Assembly (NCBI RefSeq): GCF_005117025.1
Contig: NZ_SWCO01000008.1
Location: 124,001 to 188,000 of the forward strand
Length of the DNA: 64,000 bases
DNA from: Alteromonas portus
GTDB lineage: Bacteria > Pseudomonadota > Gammaproteobacteria > Enterobacterales > Alteromonadaceae
Direction of reading: 5' to 3'
Below, piece by piece: positions 1 to 8,534 of this stretch (the stretch's first letter is position 1; the number at the start of each line of letters is the position of its first letter). Under the pieces are notes generated by a model. That model was not told the DNA's origin. It saw nothing but the letters and a program-made list of their open reading frames with translations, and ran no database searches. Made by a program: the position numbers and the translations under genes.

Positions 1-62
1 AAGTAATAGATAGCGCTTCCTATTAGGCCGGCGCCCACCACGAAAGCCAATAAATACTTCAT
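1..62 (-). CDS. Start of a small membrane protein gene, cut by the window edge
   Basis: Reading the minus strand from an ATG at 60-62, an open frame of 20 codons runs off the left edge. It starts Met-Lys-Tyr and continues with a hydrophobic, Gly/Ala-rich run typical of a signal anchor or first membrane segment. It lies 14 nt after the YHYH lipoprotein stop, so the two are probably co-transcribed. No clear Shine-Dalgarno is visible. Too little is present to name a family. Confidence 0.4.
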   Translation of the reverse strand, partial: MKYLLAFVVGAGLIGSAIYY

Positions 63-76
63 GTGAAACACGCAGC

Positions 77-934
77 TTAGTTCACACCGTTGGGCGTGCC
101 TTGAAAGTCTCCGGGGAAAATAAGGTAGTATTCACCATTTAGGTATTGCTCTGCTGATACATGGTAGTGATACTCTCCTTCCACATTCGATGCGTCGGTA
201 AATTGAGTTACACCAATGTGCCCGTTCGATGCATCAAGATCACTAGGATAGTCGGCGCTCGAGTAACAACGTCTGCCATAAATGAAAAAACCGTCTGACA
301 TAATACCTACTAGGCTATCATCATCATAGGTGATGGCTCTAGGCTCTAAGTGATAGTGATAGGTTTGTGGGCCAGTATGGGCACCGTTTCTATCGAAGCC
401 TTGTATAACGCCTAAGGAAACATCGCCGTTACCTTCTGAGTCGTTAAAAATTGGTGCACCGCTCGTTGCAATACCTATTGCCCCCAAAGGCGTAGCGGAA
501 GATGAATCAGCTAGCTCGGGGTTGACTGGCACTGTAAGCTGGAACAAATTAATGTAATCTTCAATATCGCCAGGGGAACGCCGTTGGTCGAATAGGTCAG
601 GATCTTCAGGTTCAACATACAAACCGCTTTCGTTGCCTGAATCCCAATAAGAAGACGTATGATTAGGTTTGCCATTTGCCTCAACGGTTACAGTACAGCC
701 GTCAGATGAAAGCACAGCCGTCACGTTAGCTGAGGCATTGAACTCCAAAAATATTGCGGGTAGCGAAGTAACCGGGTTATCGCAAGAGTCAGCAGTGCTG
801 CCAGTATCCGTTTCCTCTTCTGATGAGCCAGTATCGACAGTTACACTTTCACTCTCTGAGCCTCCACAGGCGGCAAGCGTTCCAATAATTGCCATTGTAA
901 TGAATGATCGCGCAAACAAATCGGGCTTTCTCAT
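77..934 (-). CDS. YHYH-domain lipoprotein
   Basis: A 285-residue exported protein. The N-terminus has a basic start, a hydrophobic core and a lipobox (LAAC, Cys23), so it is probably a lipoprotein. A low-complexity Ser/Glu/Asp/Thr linker follows, as is common after a lipid anchor. Two YHYH tetrapeptides, near residues 193 and 255, are the signature of the YHYH domain, found in secreted and periplasmic proteins of unknown function. The start is supported by a TGAGG-type ribosome site about 8 nt upstream. It is followed at 14 nt by the truncated membrane protein gene. The biochemical role is not known, and I infer only export and surface or periplasmic location. Confidence 0.8.
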   Translation of the reverse strand: MRKPDLFARSFITMAIIGTLAACGGSESESVTVDTGSSEEETDTGSTADSCDNPVTSLPAIFLEFNASANVTAVLSSDGCTVTVEANGKPNHTSSYWDSGNESGLYVEPEDPDLFDQRRSPGDIEDYINLFQLTVPVNPELADSSSATPLGAIGIATSGAPIFNDSEGNGDVSLGVIQGFDRNGAHTGPQTYHYHLEPRAITYDDDSLVGIMSDGFFIYGRRCYSSADYPSDLDASNGHIGVTQFTDASNVEGEYHYHVSAEQYLNGEYYLIFPGDFQGTPNGVN

Positions 935-1238
935 AACTGACTACCTCAGTATCTTTAGTTTTTTTATCATTTCAAATAAGGTACTGAACCTTTGTGCAGA
1001 TAATGTGCAGAAAATGCATAAAAACGCGTGAATGTAATCTAGGTTAACTCCACGGAGTTGCAGCTCAATTCATTTAACGAAGTGGGTGTTAACCCCCTTT
1101 CGCCCAAAATTGTTGGTTTAGCTTTAAGTGGTCGGCGTTGATCCAAATTGAAGCCAATGAAATAGTAACTAAGTCTAACGTTTCTAACGAAGCATCTTAA
1201 CGTACAGTTTTGCCCACAAATTAGGATATCCCCAATCC
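935..1238. other. Divergent intergenic region, YHYH lipoprotein / DUF3500 gene
   Basis: About 300 nt separating two divergently transcribed exported-protein genes, so both promoters should lie here. A purine-rich TAGGA lies about 13 nt before the DUF3500 ATG. A tandem near-repeat (GTGCAGATAAT then GTGCAGAAAAT) occurs around 995-1015. I see no tRNA, riboswitch or long open frame with coding character. Confidence 0.4.
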
Positions 1239-2417
1239 ATGAATGCATCTGACCGAATTAAAGCCTCATCCATTTATCTTGCAACCGCACTTGTTTTTTC
1301 ACCGTTTGTAATGGCCCAAAAAGGCCCGCATCCTGAAGGCCCACCACCGCCTCGGCCAGATACGCCTGAAACATTGGCAATAAAAGCTCGAATGGGTGAT
1401 ACAAGTACGCTTATGGGAGATATTAGTGTTCCAGCTGCAACGGAAGACTGTGACAACAGTGAGCATATTACGACGCTTCTGTGCCTCATCTCTTTGCTTA
1501 AATCTACCTTAAGTGAAGATAATCTATCGCTAATCCAAACCGAATATTCACTGGAGCAAGCCAAAAACTGGAGCAATTTGCCCGCCGGTGCGTTCCCAGA
1601 GCGCCCAGGAATATTTCTTGGCGAATTGTCCATCAAACAAAGGGGCATGGTAAAAGCTATTTTGAAAGAAGCGGCCAGCGAAAGTAGAAATGAAGGCTTC
1701 GATGAAATGGTTCAAACACTTAACGCCGATGACTACATAGGAACTATTAGCACAGACTATAAAGCCGCCTACTCCTCTTACAATGGCAAGCTCGCCTTTT
1801 TAGGTGAGCCATCAGAAGATGGGCTTTGGGAGCTATATTATGGCGGTCACCATTTTGCCTTCTCTAACACGTACAACAACGGAAAGCTTGTAGGCGCTAC
1901 CCCCTCTTTTCGGGGGATTGAGCCATTTCCTTCCTTCGAAATGAATGGACGTGAGAATAAACCGCTTCTGCAAGAACGTAATGCGTTTTCGAAATTACTC
2001 ACATCATTAAGCGAAAAACAGCAAGAAAAAGCGAAATTAAAAGGAACCTACCGAGATATTTTAGCGGGACCGCAAGCTGATGATGCTATTCCCGAAAAGC
2101 AAGAAGGCTTAGCAGTTTCCTCGCTATCAGAACAACAGGTTTCTCTGTTGAAAGAAGCTATCTATACCTATGTTGGCGATATTCACGAAACCGAGGCGAA
2201 ACGGTACATGGAAAAATACGCAAGTGAATTTAACAACACAGTTATCGGGTATTCTGGGACTACATCACTGAACTCTGAAGACGATTATGTGCGCGTTCAC
2301 GGCCCCTCGCTATGGATAGAATTCTCTATGCAGTCGAACAAATCGACAAATCAACCAGGTAACCACCCTCACTCGGTTTGGCGTGATAGACAAACCGATT
2401 ATGGCGGACAAAAGTAG
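1239..2417 (+). CDS. Secreted DUF3500-family protein
   Basis: A 392-residue protein with a classical signal peptide, probably cleaved near Ala-Gln at residue 26, followed by a Pro-rich stretch. The C-terminal part carries His-Pro-His-Ser-Val-Trp-Arg-Asp and a nearby Asp-Tyr-Gly-Gly, a signature I associate with DUF3500, a family of exported proteins without established activity. The middle portion contains a conserved-looking GGHH(F)AF segment around residue 205. The stop overlaps the next gene's GTG start by one base (TAGTG), which implies translational coupling with the 200-residue partner. Function unknown; the His-rich motifs could bind metal, which is inference. Confidence 0.75.
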   Translation: MNASDRIKASSIYLATALVFSPFVMAQKGPHPEGPPPPRPDTPETLAIKARMGDTSTLMGDISVPAATEDCDNSEHITTLLCLISLLKSTLSEDNLSLIQTEYSLEQAKNWSNLPAGAFPERPGIFLGELSIKQRGMVKAILKEAASESRNEGFDEMVQTLNADDYIGTISTDYKAAYSSYNGKLAFLGEPSEDGLWELYYGGHHFAFSNTYNNGKLVGATPSFRGIEPFPSFEMNGRENKPLLQERNAFSKLLTSLSEKQQEKAKLKGTYRDILAGPQADDAIPEKQEGLAVSSLSEQQVSLLKEAIYTYVGDIHETEAKRYMEKYASEFNNTVIGYSGTTSLNSEDDYVRVHGPSLWIEFSMQSNKSTNQPGNHPHSVWRDRQTDYGGQK

Positions 2418-3019
2418 TGATAACGATAAAACCGTTAAAAGCTCTTATCAGTGTTACTTGCGTTTTTGTATGCAGCTTCTTCGCACTAGCATGTCCAGCT
2501 AGCGCGCATTCACTGCCAGGCAGTGAGTTAGTCATTAAACAGAGTAGCTCTCAAACAAGGATAACCTTAAGCTTCGCTTTGGAAGAGTTTGTTATTGCAG
2601 CGCCACACTTAAAGTTTGTTGAAAAGACATCAAGTTTAGGTGATTTGACCAATAACCAAGTCAAGCAATTGTCTAGCTATTTTAACCAACACTTTAAGAT
2701 TAAGCCCTTAAATGACGAACAAGATGATCAGTTCATTTCACCAAGCTTAGATGCAATCGAAATACAGGGCGCATTCAACGAGCACGTTGGACAATATAGG
2801 CGAGTTGAAGCCCAATTTTCAGTGGATTCAAAAACGTTGCCGTACAACAGTCTTTTTCCAGCTGTTCTGCACTTCGACGCGATTTTGCACGAGATACGAA
2901 GTCATAGAGTGGTGGTGTTTTATGAAGGTGAGCAGAACAGTAAGATAAAGCTTGTTGACTTTGTTTACAGTGAAACTAACGGAAAGCCTGCCACCCATTT
3001 ACTGTCACCAAACAGCTAA
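2417..3019 (+). CDS. Exported protein coupled to the DUF3500 gene
   Basis: A 200-residue protein starting with GTG, whose G is the last base of the upstream TAG stop. It has a long hydrophobic signal sequence ending Ala-Ser-Ala, so the mature protein would begin Ala-His or His-Ser. The region after the cleavage site resembles the periplasmic N-terminal domain that precedes membrane segments in HupE/UreJ-type proteins (mature N-terminal His, then mixed beta-type sequence), but here there are no further membrane helices. The resemblance is from pattern only. The shared start/stop suggests equal production with the DUF3500 protein, possibly as a complex. Confidence 0.65.
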   Translation: MITIKPLKALISVTCVFVCSFFALACPASAHSLPGSELVIKQSSSQTRITLSFALEEFVIAAPHLKFVEKTSSLGDLTNNQVKQLSSYFNQHFKIKPLNDEQDDQFISPSLDAIEIQGAFNEHVGQYRRVEAQFSVDSKTLPYNSLFPAVLHFDAILHEIRSHRVVVFYEGEQNSKIKLVDFVYSETNGKPATHLLSPNS

Positions 3020-3042
3020 CAGAACGTTTAACGGCCTTGCTA

Positions 3043-3897
3043 CTATGAATAAGATTTTAGCATGTCAGACAGCGGCATAAGTTTAACCTCGGCACAGAAA
3101 AGCGGCGATTCACTGTTGACCCAACCAGCGCAAGTAAGATGGCTTGGGTCTTTTTCAACAGGCGCAACCAACATGTTTAAACAATCATTGCTTTTGAGTT
3201 GCGCTAATTGCTGATTATCGATACACATATTTTGCGAAACGTAGATCATTGGGTTACTTATCAAGTCATAACCTAGGGCCTGAGCTCGTTCTAACATTGC
3301 CGAAGACATTAATGAAAGTGGATAAAACTGTGGGAAACAAACCGTATTCGCAAATTCATCAATGTATTGTGTTTGATCGGCAAAGGCGCTTAACAGGTAA
3401 TTTTTAGCATTACCAACAATCATCCATTTTCGTTTTAAAAAAGCACTGTCATCTAATAATGTTCGGTCTGGCATCTTTGAAAGATGACCTTTGTCATACT
3501 TAAGTAATGGGGACGAAACGGATAAATAGTCTGACTGCCTGTAGAAACCCATTAAGCTTGGCTTCCCCGATGCTTTCAAGATCAGGCGTTGCGATTCTTG
3601 CTCGCCCATCGGTGTTTTAGATACACGGGCCGACTTGAGTATCAAGCTTAGTTCGTCGCCTTCTCTAGCAGGGTTAACGAAGCTAAATTCATACACTGAG
3701 TATCGTCTTTGCTCAATAGTAGAAGCACTTTGGTTTATCTGCGTTTCTACAAACAAACCAAGTTGAAAGCCAAGCGCTATCGTACCTTGGAACGGGTTAC
3801 CTGCTATACGCTGCCAGCGCAATGGATCGTGAAACAGGTTAAAATCGTCCGTAGCATTTCGAGCGATGTCGATATGTAATTGGGTAAGAATGTGCAC
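3043..3897 (-). CDS. Probable hotdog-fold (MaoC/DUF3581-like) protein
   Basis: A 284-residue cytoplasmic protein starting at GTG with AAGGAAAG about 6 nt before it. The N-terminus has an Asp-Phe-Asn-x-(Phe/His)-His-Asp segment followed by a Gly-rich helix start around residues 17-45, the pattern of the hydratase/thioesterase hotdog fold (MaoC-like, also DUF3581). The rest is less recognisable, and it could hold a second degenerate hotdog domain given the length. It converges on the DUF3500 partner gene with 23 nt between them. Substrate unknown, possibly an acyl-CoA or acyl-ACP. I did not identify a complete catalytic motif. Confidence 0.5.
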   Translation of the reverse strand: MHILTQLHIDIARNATDDFNLFHDPLRWQRIAGNPFQGTIALGFQLGLFVETQINQSASTIEQRRYSVYEFSFVNPAREGDELSLILKSARVSKTPMGEQESQRLILKASGKPSLMGFYRQSDYLSVSSPLLKYDKGHLSKMPDRTLLDDSAFLKRKWMIVGNAKNYLLSAFADQTQYIDEFANTVCFPQFYPLSLMSSAMLERAQALGYDLISNPMIYVSQNMCIDNQQLAQLKSNDCLNMLVAPVEKDPSHLTCAGWVNSESPLFCAEVKLMPLSDMLKSYS

Positions 3898-4094
3898 TTG
3901 CTTTCCTTAACTAAGAAACATCCACCATAAAAAGCTATTTCAAACACGGTATTTGTGTTCAAAAGATGCCTAATTCACATAGCGAAGGGGAATATTCCAC
4001 CTTACAGTTTCACCAAGTATAGGTCATAAAAGCAATAGCAACTAACTCTCAGATATTGCATTGTTTCATCGACATTTAGCCCTTATTCGAGTCA

Positions 4095-4544
4095 TTATTT
4101 TATCGCCATGTACACATCTATGTGGTTGGCATTCACATAATGCTCGAAGTCCACTGTAAACGCCCTTTCATATTCAGTATCTGCTTGGGTGAAATAGCGC
4201 CAGATATCACTCCATACATCGATAGCAATTTGCGGCATTTCACCTTGTCGGGAAAAAACGAGATATTTTCCCGCGGGGATAGTAATGTTCTCAATCTTTA
4301 AATGTTCGGGCACTGTGTCGCCATCAAAACCTGCTAGCACCGAAAAGTCACCGGTATGATCTGATTCGTAGTTGAAATAAACGCCATACACCCGCTCGCC
4401 GCCTCGATAGTCAACAGGTATTGAACTATCAAACCTCTGCCAAAGCGCGGGGATCTTCCCCTTTGGCGAGAATTCAGCATGATTGTTGGTAATCACCGAA
4501 AAGCCTTTAATATTTATCGGTGAAGTAAGGTTTCTTACGTCCAT
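4095..4544 (-). CDS. GyrI-like / AraC effector-binding-domain protein
   Basis: A 149-residue stand-alone domain resembling the C-terminal effector-binding domain of AraC/MerR regulators and the gyrase inhibitor GyrI. Recognisable features are the Pro-Ala-Leu-Trp-Gln-Arg-Phe segment, the Tyr-Gly-Val-Tyr-Phe strand, the Ile-Pro-Ala-Gly-Lys-Tyr-Leu-Val turn, and Asp-Ile-Trp-Arg-Tyr-Phe near the end. No DNA-binding domain is attached. Such proteins usually bind small hydrophobic or cationic ligands. An AGGACG ribosome site precedes the ATG. It is monocistronic. Ligand not predictable. Confidence 0.75.
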   Translation of the reverse strand: MDVRNLTSPINIKGFSVITNNHAEFSPKGKIPALWQRFDSSIPVDYRGGERVYGVYFNYESDHTGDFSVLAGFDGDTVPEHLKIENITIPAGKYLVFSRQGEMPQIAIDVWSDIWRYFTQADTEYERAFTVDFEHYVNANHIDVYMAIK

Positions 4545-4730
4545 AAAAACGTCCTAATTGTTAAGCATACAGAAAGTTTGTCCAAGCAAGTGGATTCAAG
4601 CAAACCATGTTTTAGCAGAATGACTTCAACACCTTACCTTAAGTTTCACTCCTACTGGTACGTTTCTTGATTTAATTTTTGATAAAATAATAAATGCTTC
4701 TCAAAATAAAAAACAAATTTAGGACTCACC

Positions 4731-5627
4731 ATGGCACATACAGGAAACGTCGTTATTTCGGGTGAAGGTTACGATGTTATTGACTGCGAAACGTGCGGAT
4801 TTAAACATGTCACGCCAATTCCAGACAAACTGGAGAATGAAACACTTTATCGTGATAGCCACTACGATGACGGCGAACGCGATAGGCTAAATTATTATGA
4901 GCGAGACCGCGATTGGTGGCTAATGAGTTACCGTGATGTGCTTAGTGAAATAGCTCAATTTATTACGCCTAATGATGACAATACCCTGGTTGATATTGGC
5001 TGCGGTGCGGGTCTGTTTTTGGAAGCCGCTAAAGGTGAAGGGTGGAACACAGTTGGTGTCGAAATAAGTACAATAGCGGCAAACCATTGCCGCGATAAAG
5101 GCTTAGAAATCATTAACAGCAGCTTCGATGCTGATCTCACCAGCCTTCCAGAGAATATCAAAGTGGTTCACATGCGTAATATTCTAGAACATGTTCCAGA
5201 CCCATTCTCACTCATTAATGTTGCTTTCGACAAACTCGCTAGTGGTGGTATTTTAGTTGTGGGTGTACCGAACGACTTTAACCCTTTACAAGAAGGCTTA
5301 AGAAAAACCCAAAATTACAAACCTTGGTGGGTTGCCGTCCCACACCACCTAAATTACTTTGATTTCGACTCGCTAGAAGCATTCGTTTCAAAATGTGGAT
5401 TTAGTCCTTTGAGCCGCTTTTCCAGCTTCCCACTCGACCTATTTCTTGCAATGGGCGACAACTACATTGAAACCCCAAGCATAGGCCGTGAATGTCATTT
5501 AAAAAGAGTTAACTTTGAGTGGTTCATGGAAAACGCGGGATTAAGCAGTTTACGCCAAGATATTTATCGCGCTTTTTCTAACCTAAATTTAGGCAGAGAA
5601 GCCATTATAATTGCGCAAAAGCCTTAG
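4731..5627 (+). CDS. Class I SAM-dependent methyltransferase
   Basis: A 298-residue protein. The N-terminus has a Cys-x2-Cys pair (residues about 18-21) followed by a Pro-rich turn, as in methyltransferases that start with a small zinc-binding module. Motif I is Val-Asp-Ile-Gly-Cys-Gly-Ala-Gly near residue 86, with the acidic ribose-binding residue in Val-Gly-Val-Glu, and a His-Val-Pro-Asp-Pro motif near 160. This is the Methyltransf_23 type, often acting on sugars or small molecules. An AGGA ribosome site precedes ATG. The metallo-beta-lactamase-fold gene begins 8 nt after its stop, so the two form an operon and probably one pathway. Confidence 0.85.
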   Translation: MAHTGNVVISGEGYDVIDCETCGFKHVTPIPDKLENETLYRDSHYDDGERDRLNYYERDRDWWLMSYRDVLSEIAQFITPNDDNTLVDIGCGAGLFLEAAKGEGWNTVGVEISTIAANHCRDKGLEIINSSFDADLTSLPENIKVVHMRNILEHVPDPFSLINVAFDKLASGGILVVGVPNDFNPLQEGLRKTQNYKPWWVAVPHHLNYFDFDSLEAFVSKCGFSPLSRFSSFPLDLFLAMGDNYIETPSIGRECHLKRVNFEWFMENAGLSSLRQDIYRAFSNLNLGREAIIIAQKP

Positions 5628-5635
5628 GACTGTTC

Positions 5636-6985
5636 ATGAAAATTGAGTATATAACGAATGCGAGCTTTTTGTTCACTTTCAGTGACGGAACAACGGTTTT
5701 AACCGACCCTTGGTATGAAGATGGCATATATCATGGCCTTCTTTTCAACTACCCTCCTATTCATGAAGAGCAGCGCGCACATTATTTAAATTTAAAGCCT
5801 GATTATTTATATATTAGCCACATCCATGGTGACCACTTTAACCCTTATACGCTTTCTCATTTTGATAAAGACATCCCAATACTGATCGGTAAATTTCCGA
5901 CGCCCGCCCTTCGCTTAGCTTTGCAGCAATTAGGCTTTACGAATATTACGGAATGTACCTTCGACAAACCGTGGCAACTTGGCGAGCACAGCATAACGAT
6001 TATAAAAGAGTTTTCCGGGTCTTCTGATGACATTGTGAATGAAACAAACATACCTGTCGATTCATCAATATACCTTGAAGATAGAAACGGGTATAAGGTG
6101 TTTTTTGCTGTCGACAACCCTATGCAAATCAGACACGCAGAACAAGTTAGGGCGACTTTCGGTAAGCTTGATGCAGCGATTCTTGCTTACAGTGGCGCAA
6201 GTATTTACCCCTTTGTTTTTTCTCATTATAGCGATGATGAAAAACACACTCGCGTCGCGCAGTTAAAAGCCTCTCGATTACAGAAGTTTTGCGAACTTGC
6301 TAAAATTATCGGTGCGGATTTTAATATTCCGGCTGCCGGGTCTTTTGTGATAGCAGGAACGGGTTATCAATACGCGCAGTATCAACATCAAGCATGTCCT
6401 GAAGAAATTGAATCGGCCTGGCAACATCACAATCTTAACAATGATAAGTTGGTCTTGTTATCGACCGGTGACGTTCTGGACTTGGCCTCCCGCTCAACAG
6501 AGTATTCGCCTCTTGCGTTAGATAGGAATTTTACTCAACAAGACAGAGTAAACTACGCTGAGTCTCTCAAAGATTTCCCATGCGAGCTTCACAATATAGC
6601 TTGGCCTGAAGGGCTCATGATGCCAATCAATAGCTTAATTTTTAAGGCTAGAGCAAACGTTTGGAGCGCTCAACAAAGGTTATCTACATTTCCAGATACG
6701 GACGTGGTGTTACACATTCAGCCAGTAGAACAACTGAATGCAGGCTTGCAATGCCCAATGTACGCTAAGATAGATATGAAAAATGAACGTGTTCAGATAA
6801 ACACATCGTTTGAACCGACTAAAGATAAGCCTTATATCAAATTTACAATGTCTACGCAGGTGCTGATAGCCCTTCTTTTAGGCGGTACATTTTGGAATGT
6901 AGCTGAGTATCACATGACAATTGAACGGGTTCCCGATCAGTTCGATCCTACTCTAAGAAGCTTGATGTCGTATTTTAAATTATAG
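5636..6985 (+). CDS. MBL-fold metallohydrolase of the CMAH/UlaG-like type
   Basis: A 449-residue protein with the metallo-beta-lactamase signature His-Ile-His-Gly-Asp-His around residues 62-67 and an Asp-Pro-Trp strand end near residue 25. A ~200-residue C-terminal part ends with Phe-Trp-Asn-x-Ala-Glu, Arg-x-Pro-x-x-Phe and a terminal Met-Ser-Tyr-Phe. This layout is like the MBL portion of CMP-sialic acid hydroxylase-type proteins rather than small UlaG lactonases. No Rieske domain is attached. It is coupled to the upstream methyltransferase (8 nt gap, TTAGGA ribosome site). I infer a role in modifying a sugar or small polar metabolite; the substrate is unknown. Confidence 0.75.
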   Translation: MKIEYITNASFLFTFSDGTTVLTDPWYEDGIYHGLLFNYPPIHEEQRAHYLNLKPDYLYISHIHGDHFNPYTLSHFDKDIPILIGKFPTPALRLALQQLGFTNITECTFDKPWQLGEHSITIIKEFSGSSDDIVNETNIPVDSSIYLEDRNGYKVFFAVDNPMQIRHAEQVRATFGKLDAAILAYSGASIYPFVFSHYSDDEKHTRVAQLKASRLQKFCELAKIIGADFNIPAAGSFVIAGTGYQYAQYQHQACPEEIESAWQHHNLNNDKLVLLSTGDVLDLASRSTEYSPLALDRNFTQQDRVNYAESLKDFPCELHNIAWPEGLMMPINSLIFKARANVWSAQQRLSTFPDTDVVLHIQPVEQLNAGLQCPMYAKIDMKNERVQINTSFEPTKDKPYIKFTMSTQVLIALLLGGTFWNVAEYHMTIERVPDQFDPTLRSLMSYFKL

Positions 6986-7280
6986 TGCGCTGAATCATTG
7001 GCGAAGTATTGCGTTGATCTTAGTTCTTGCTCGCATAAGTATAATACACGCACAACCATTACCCACGGTAATGCATACAGGTATCAAAATGAAAAAACTC
7101 ATTTTTCATCTTGCTCCTTTGCCCGTATTGAATCATAAACGTTGGCAGCACGTTGCATAGGATATATTAGCAACCGCTGCCACGGCGTTTTGGTTATTAG
7201 GCTTTAATTTTCAGTACTTTCCCTTATCAACGCGCATTTCAGTGTTAGAACAAATATAATCCAGTTTTGTCCCATCCAGG

Positions 7281-8177
7281 TTGCATTATATTGTGAATCA
7301 ACGTTTTCTACTTGCCATAGTCGCTGTGCTTCTGGCGATGGTAACCATTCAATCTGGTGCATCGTTTGCAAAACAACTCTTTCCAATCGTCGGTCCTGAA
7401 GGCACCAGCGCACTGCGTGCTTTTTTCGCCGCATTAGTACTAACAATAATTTTTAGACCCTGGCGAGCACGCTTAAGTGCAAAAGGGTGGCGTAACGTAA
7501 TTTTCTACGGCGCGTGCTTAGGCGCAATGAATATTATTTTTTATCTCGCGATTGAACGCATTCCTCTTGGCATAGGCGTTGCGCTTGAGTTCACTGGTCC
7601 TTTAGCGGTTGCATTTTTTAGTGCCAGAAAAAAGCGGGATTTTGCCTGGGCTATTTTAGCTGTCGCAGGAGTGTGCTTGCTACTTCCCGATATTGGCGGT
7701 GCAACGGCTGATAGTTTAGATCCCGTTGGCGTTGTTCTAGCCCTTACAGCTGGCGCTTTTTGGGCCGGTTATATTGTATTTGGAAATAAGACGGGCAGCG
7801 AAGGTTCTGGTGGTATTACGGTAACATTAGGCATGTTGGTAGCAGCTATTTGTGTGGTTCCTATTGGCGCAGTAAGCCAAGGCACCGCTTTACTCTCTTT
7901 AGACGTTATTTTCATAGGCTGCGCCGTAGGCATTTTTTCATCGGCTATCCCCTATACCTTAGAAATGAGTGCTATGCGTAATATGCCTAAGCAAACCTTC
8001 AGCATTATGATGAGTGTTGAGCCAGCTGTTGCAGCCATAGCTGCGTTTATCATTATTGATGAAACCCTTACGCTTTCACAATGGTTTGCCGTGGCTTTAG
8101 TTGTTATTGCTACCGCAGGAAGTTCTGCAACTCAAAAGCAACTACCAAAAGAAAAACAAATCGAAACCCTATCTTAG
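7281..8177 (+). CDS. rhtA: Threonine/homoserine exporter, RhtA-like (EamA/DMT family)
   Basis: A 298-residue inner-membrane protein with about ten hydrophobic segments, in two EamA repeats. The N-terminal Ile-Gln-x-Gly-Ala-Ser-x-Ala-Lys, then Leu-Phe-Pro, the Ala-Leu-Glu-Phe-Thr-Gly-Pro-Leu-Ala-Val stretch and the late Met-Ser-x-Glu-Pro-Ala closely match E. coli RhtA as I recall it. RhtA exports threonine and homoserine using the proton gradient. The start is uncertain: TTG at 7281 or in-frame GTG at 7293, neither with a good ribosome site. A hairpin overlapping the stop may terminate the transcript. The exact substrate is inferred. Confidence 0.8.
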   Translation: MHYIVNQRFLLAIVAVLLAMVTIQSGASFAKQLFPIVGPEGTSALRAFFAALVLTIIFRPWRARLSAKGWRNVIFYGACLGAMNIIFYLAIERIPLGIGVALEFTGPLAVAFFSARKKRDFAWAILAVAGVCLLLPDIGGATADSLDPVGVVLALTAGAFWAGYIVFGNKTGSEGSGGITVTLGMLVAAICVVPIGAVSQGTALLSLDVIFIGCAVGIFSSAIPYTLEMSAMRNMPKQTFSIMMSVEPAVAAIAAFIIIDETLTLSQWFAVALVVIATAGSSATQKQLPKEKQIETLS

Positions 8178-8183
8178 GGTTTC
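8163..8183 (+). terminator. Stem-loop overlapping the rhtA stop
   Basis: A perfect 9-bp stem (GAAACCCTA / TAGGGTTTC) with a 3-nt loop includes the rhtA stop codon. Only a weak T-rich run follows, so termination is possible but not certain. Confidence 0.45.
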
Positions 8184-8287
8184 AAGCTTACTTTTCCCTT
8201 CTTATTATCCTGCTTTGTGAACTCATACCTTGCCCGTATCGTTAAACAACTAAGTAAACGGTTAAATTAACGATACAGGAAGTAGCT

Positions 8288-8506
8288 ATGAAACATTACG
8301 CGGTGAACACAGAAGTTGAATGGGAATGGGGCAATGGCAGTGCAACGGGCAATATTAGAGAAAAATTTACCAGTAATGTAGAACGCACCATTAAGGGTTC
8401 TTCGGTAAAACGAGAGGCAAGCGACAGCGACCCAGCTTACCTCATTGAGCAAGACGACGGCAGTAAAGTGCTGAAATCTCACAGCGAAATTACGAAGTCG
8501 TCTTAA
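8288..8506 (+). CDS. DUF2945 / hypervirulence-associated Tudor-domain small protein
   Basis: A 72-residue protein. The Trp-x-Trp-Gly-x-Gly start, the central Gly-Ser-x-Val-Lys-Arg and the Asp-(x)-Pro-Ala-Tyr-Leu-Ile followed by Lys-Val-Leu-Lys-Ser-His are the pattern of the DUF2945 (HVA1 Tudor) domain, a small beta-barrel common in bacteria. Function is not established. AGGAAG lies 6-8 nt before the ATG. It ends 28 nt before the DNA glycosylase gene on the same strand, so co-transcription is likely. Confidence 0.8.
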   Translation: MKHYAVNTEVEWEWGNGSATGNIREKFTSNVERTIKGSSVKREASDSDPAYLIEQDDGSKVLKSHSEITKSS

Positions 8507-8534
8507 TCTGTTTATTGATAAACCTAAACAAAAA

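Noticed and set aside
7089..7160. Possible 23-codon peptide before rhtA
   Set aside because: No ribosome site or attenuator-like codon run or hairpin pair was seen, so a leader peptide cannot be supported.
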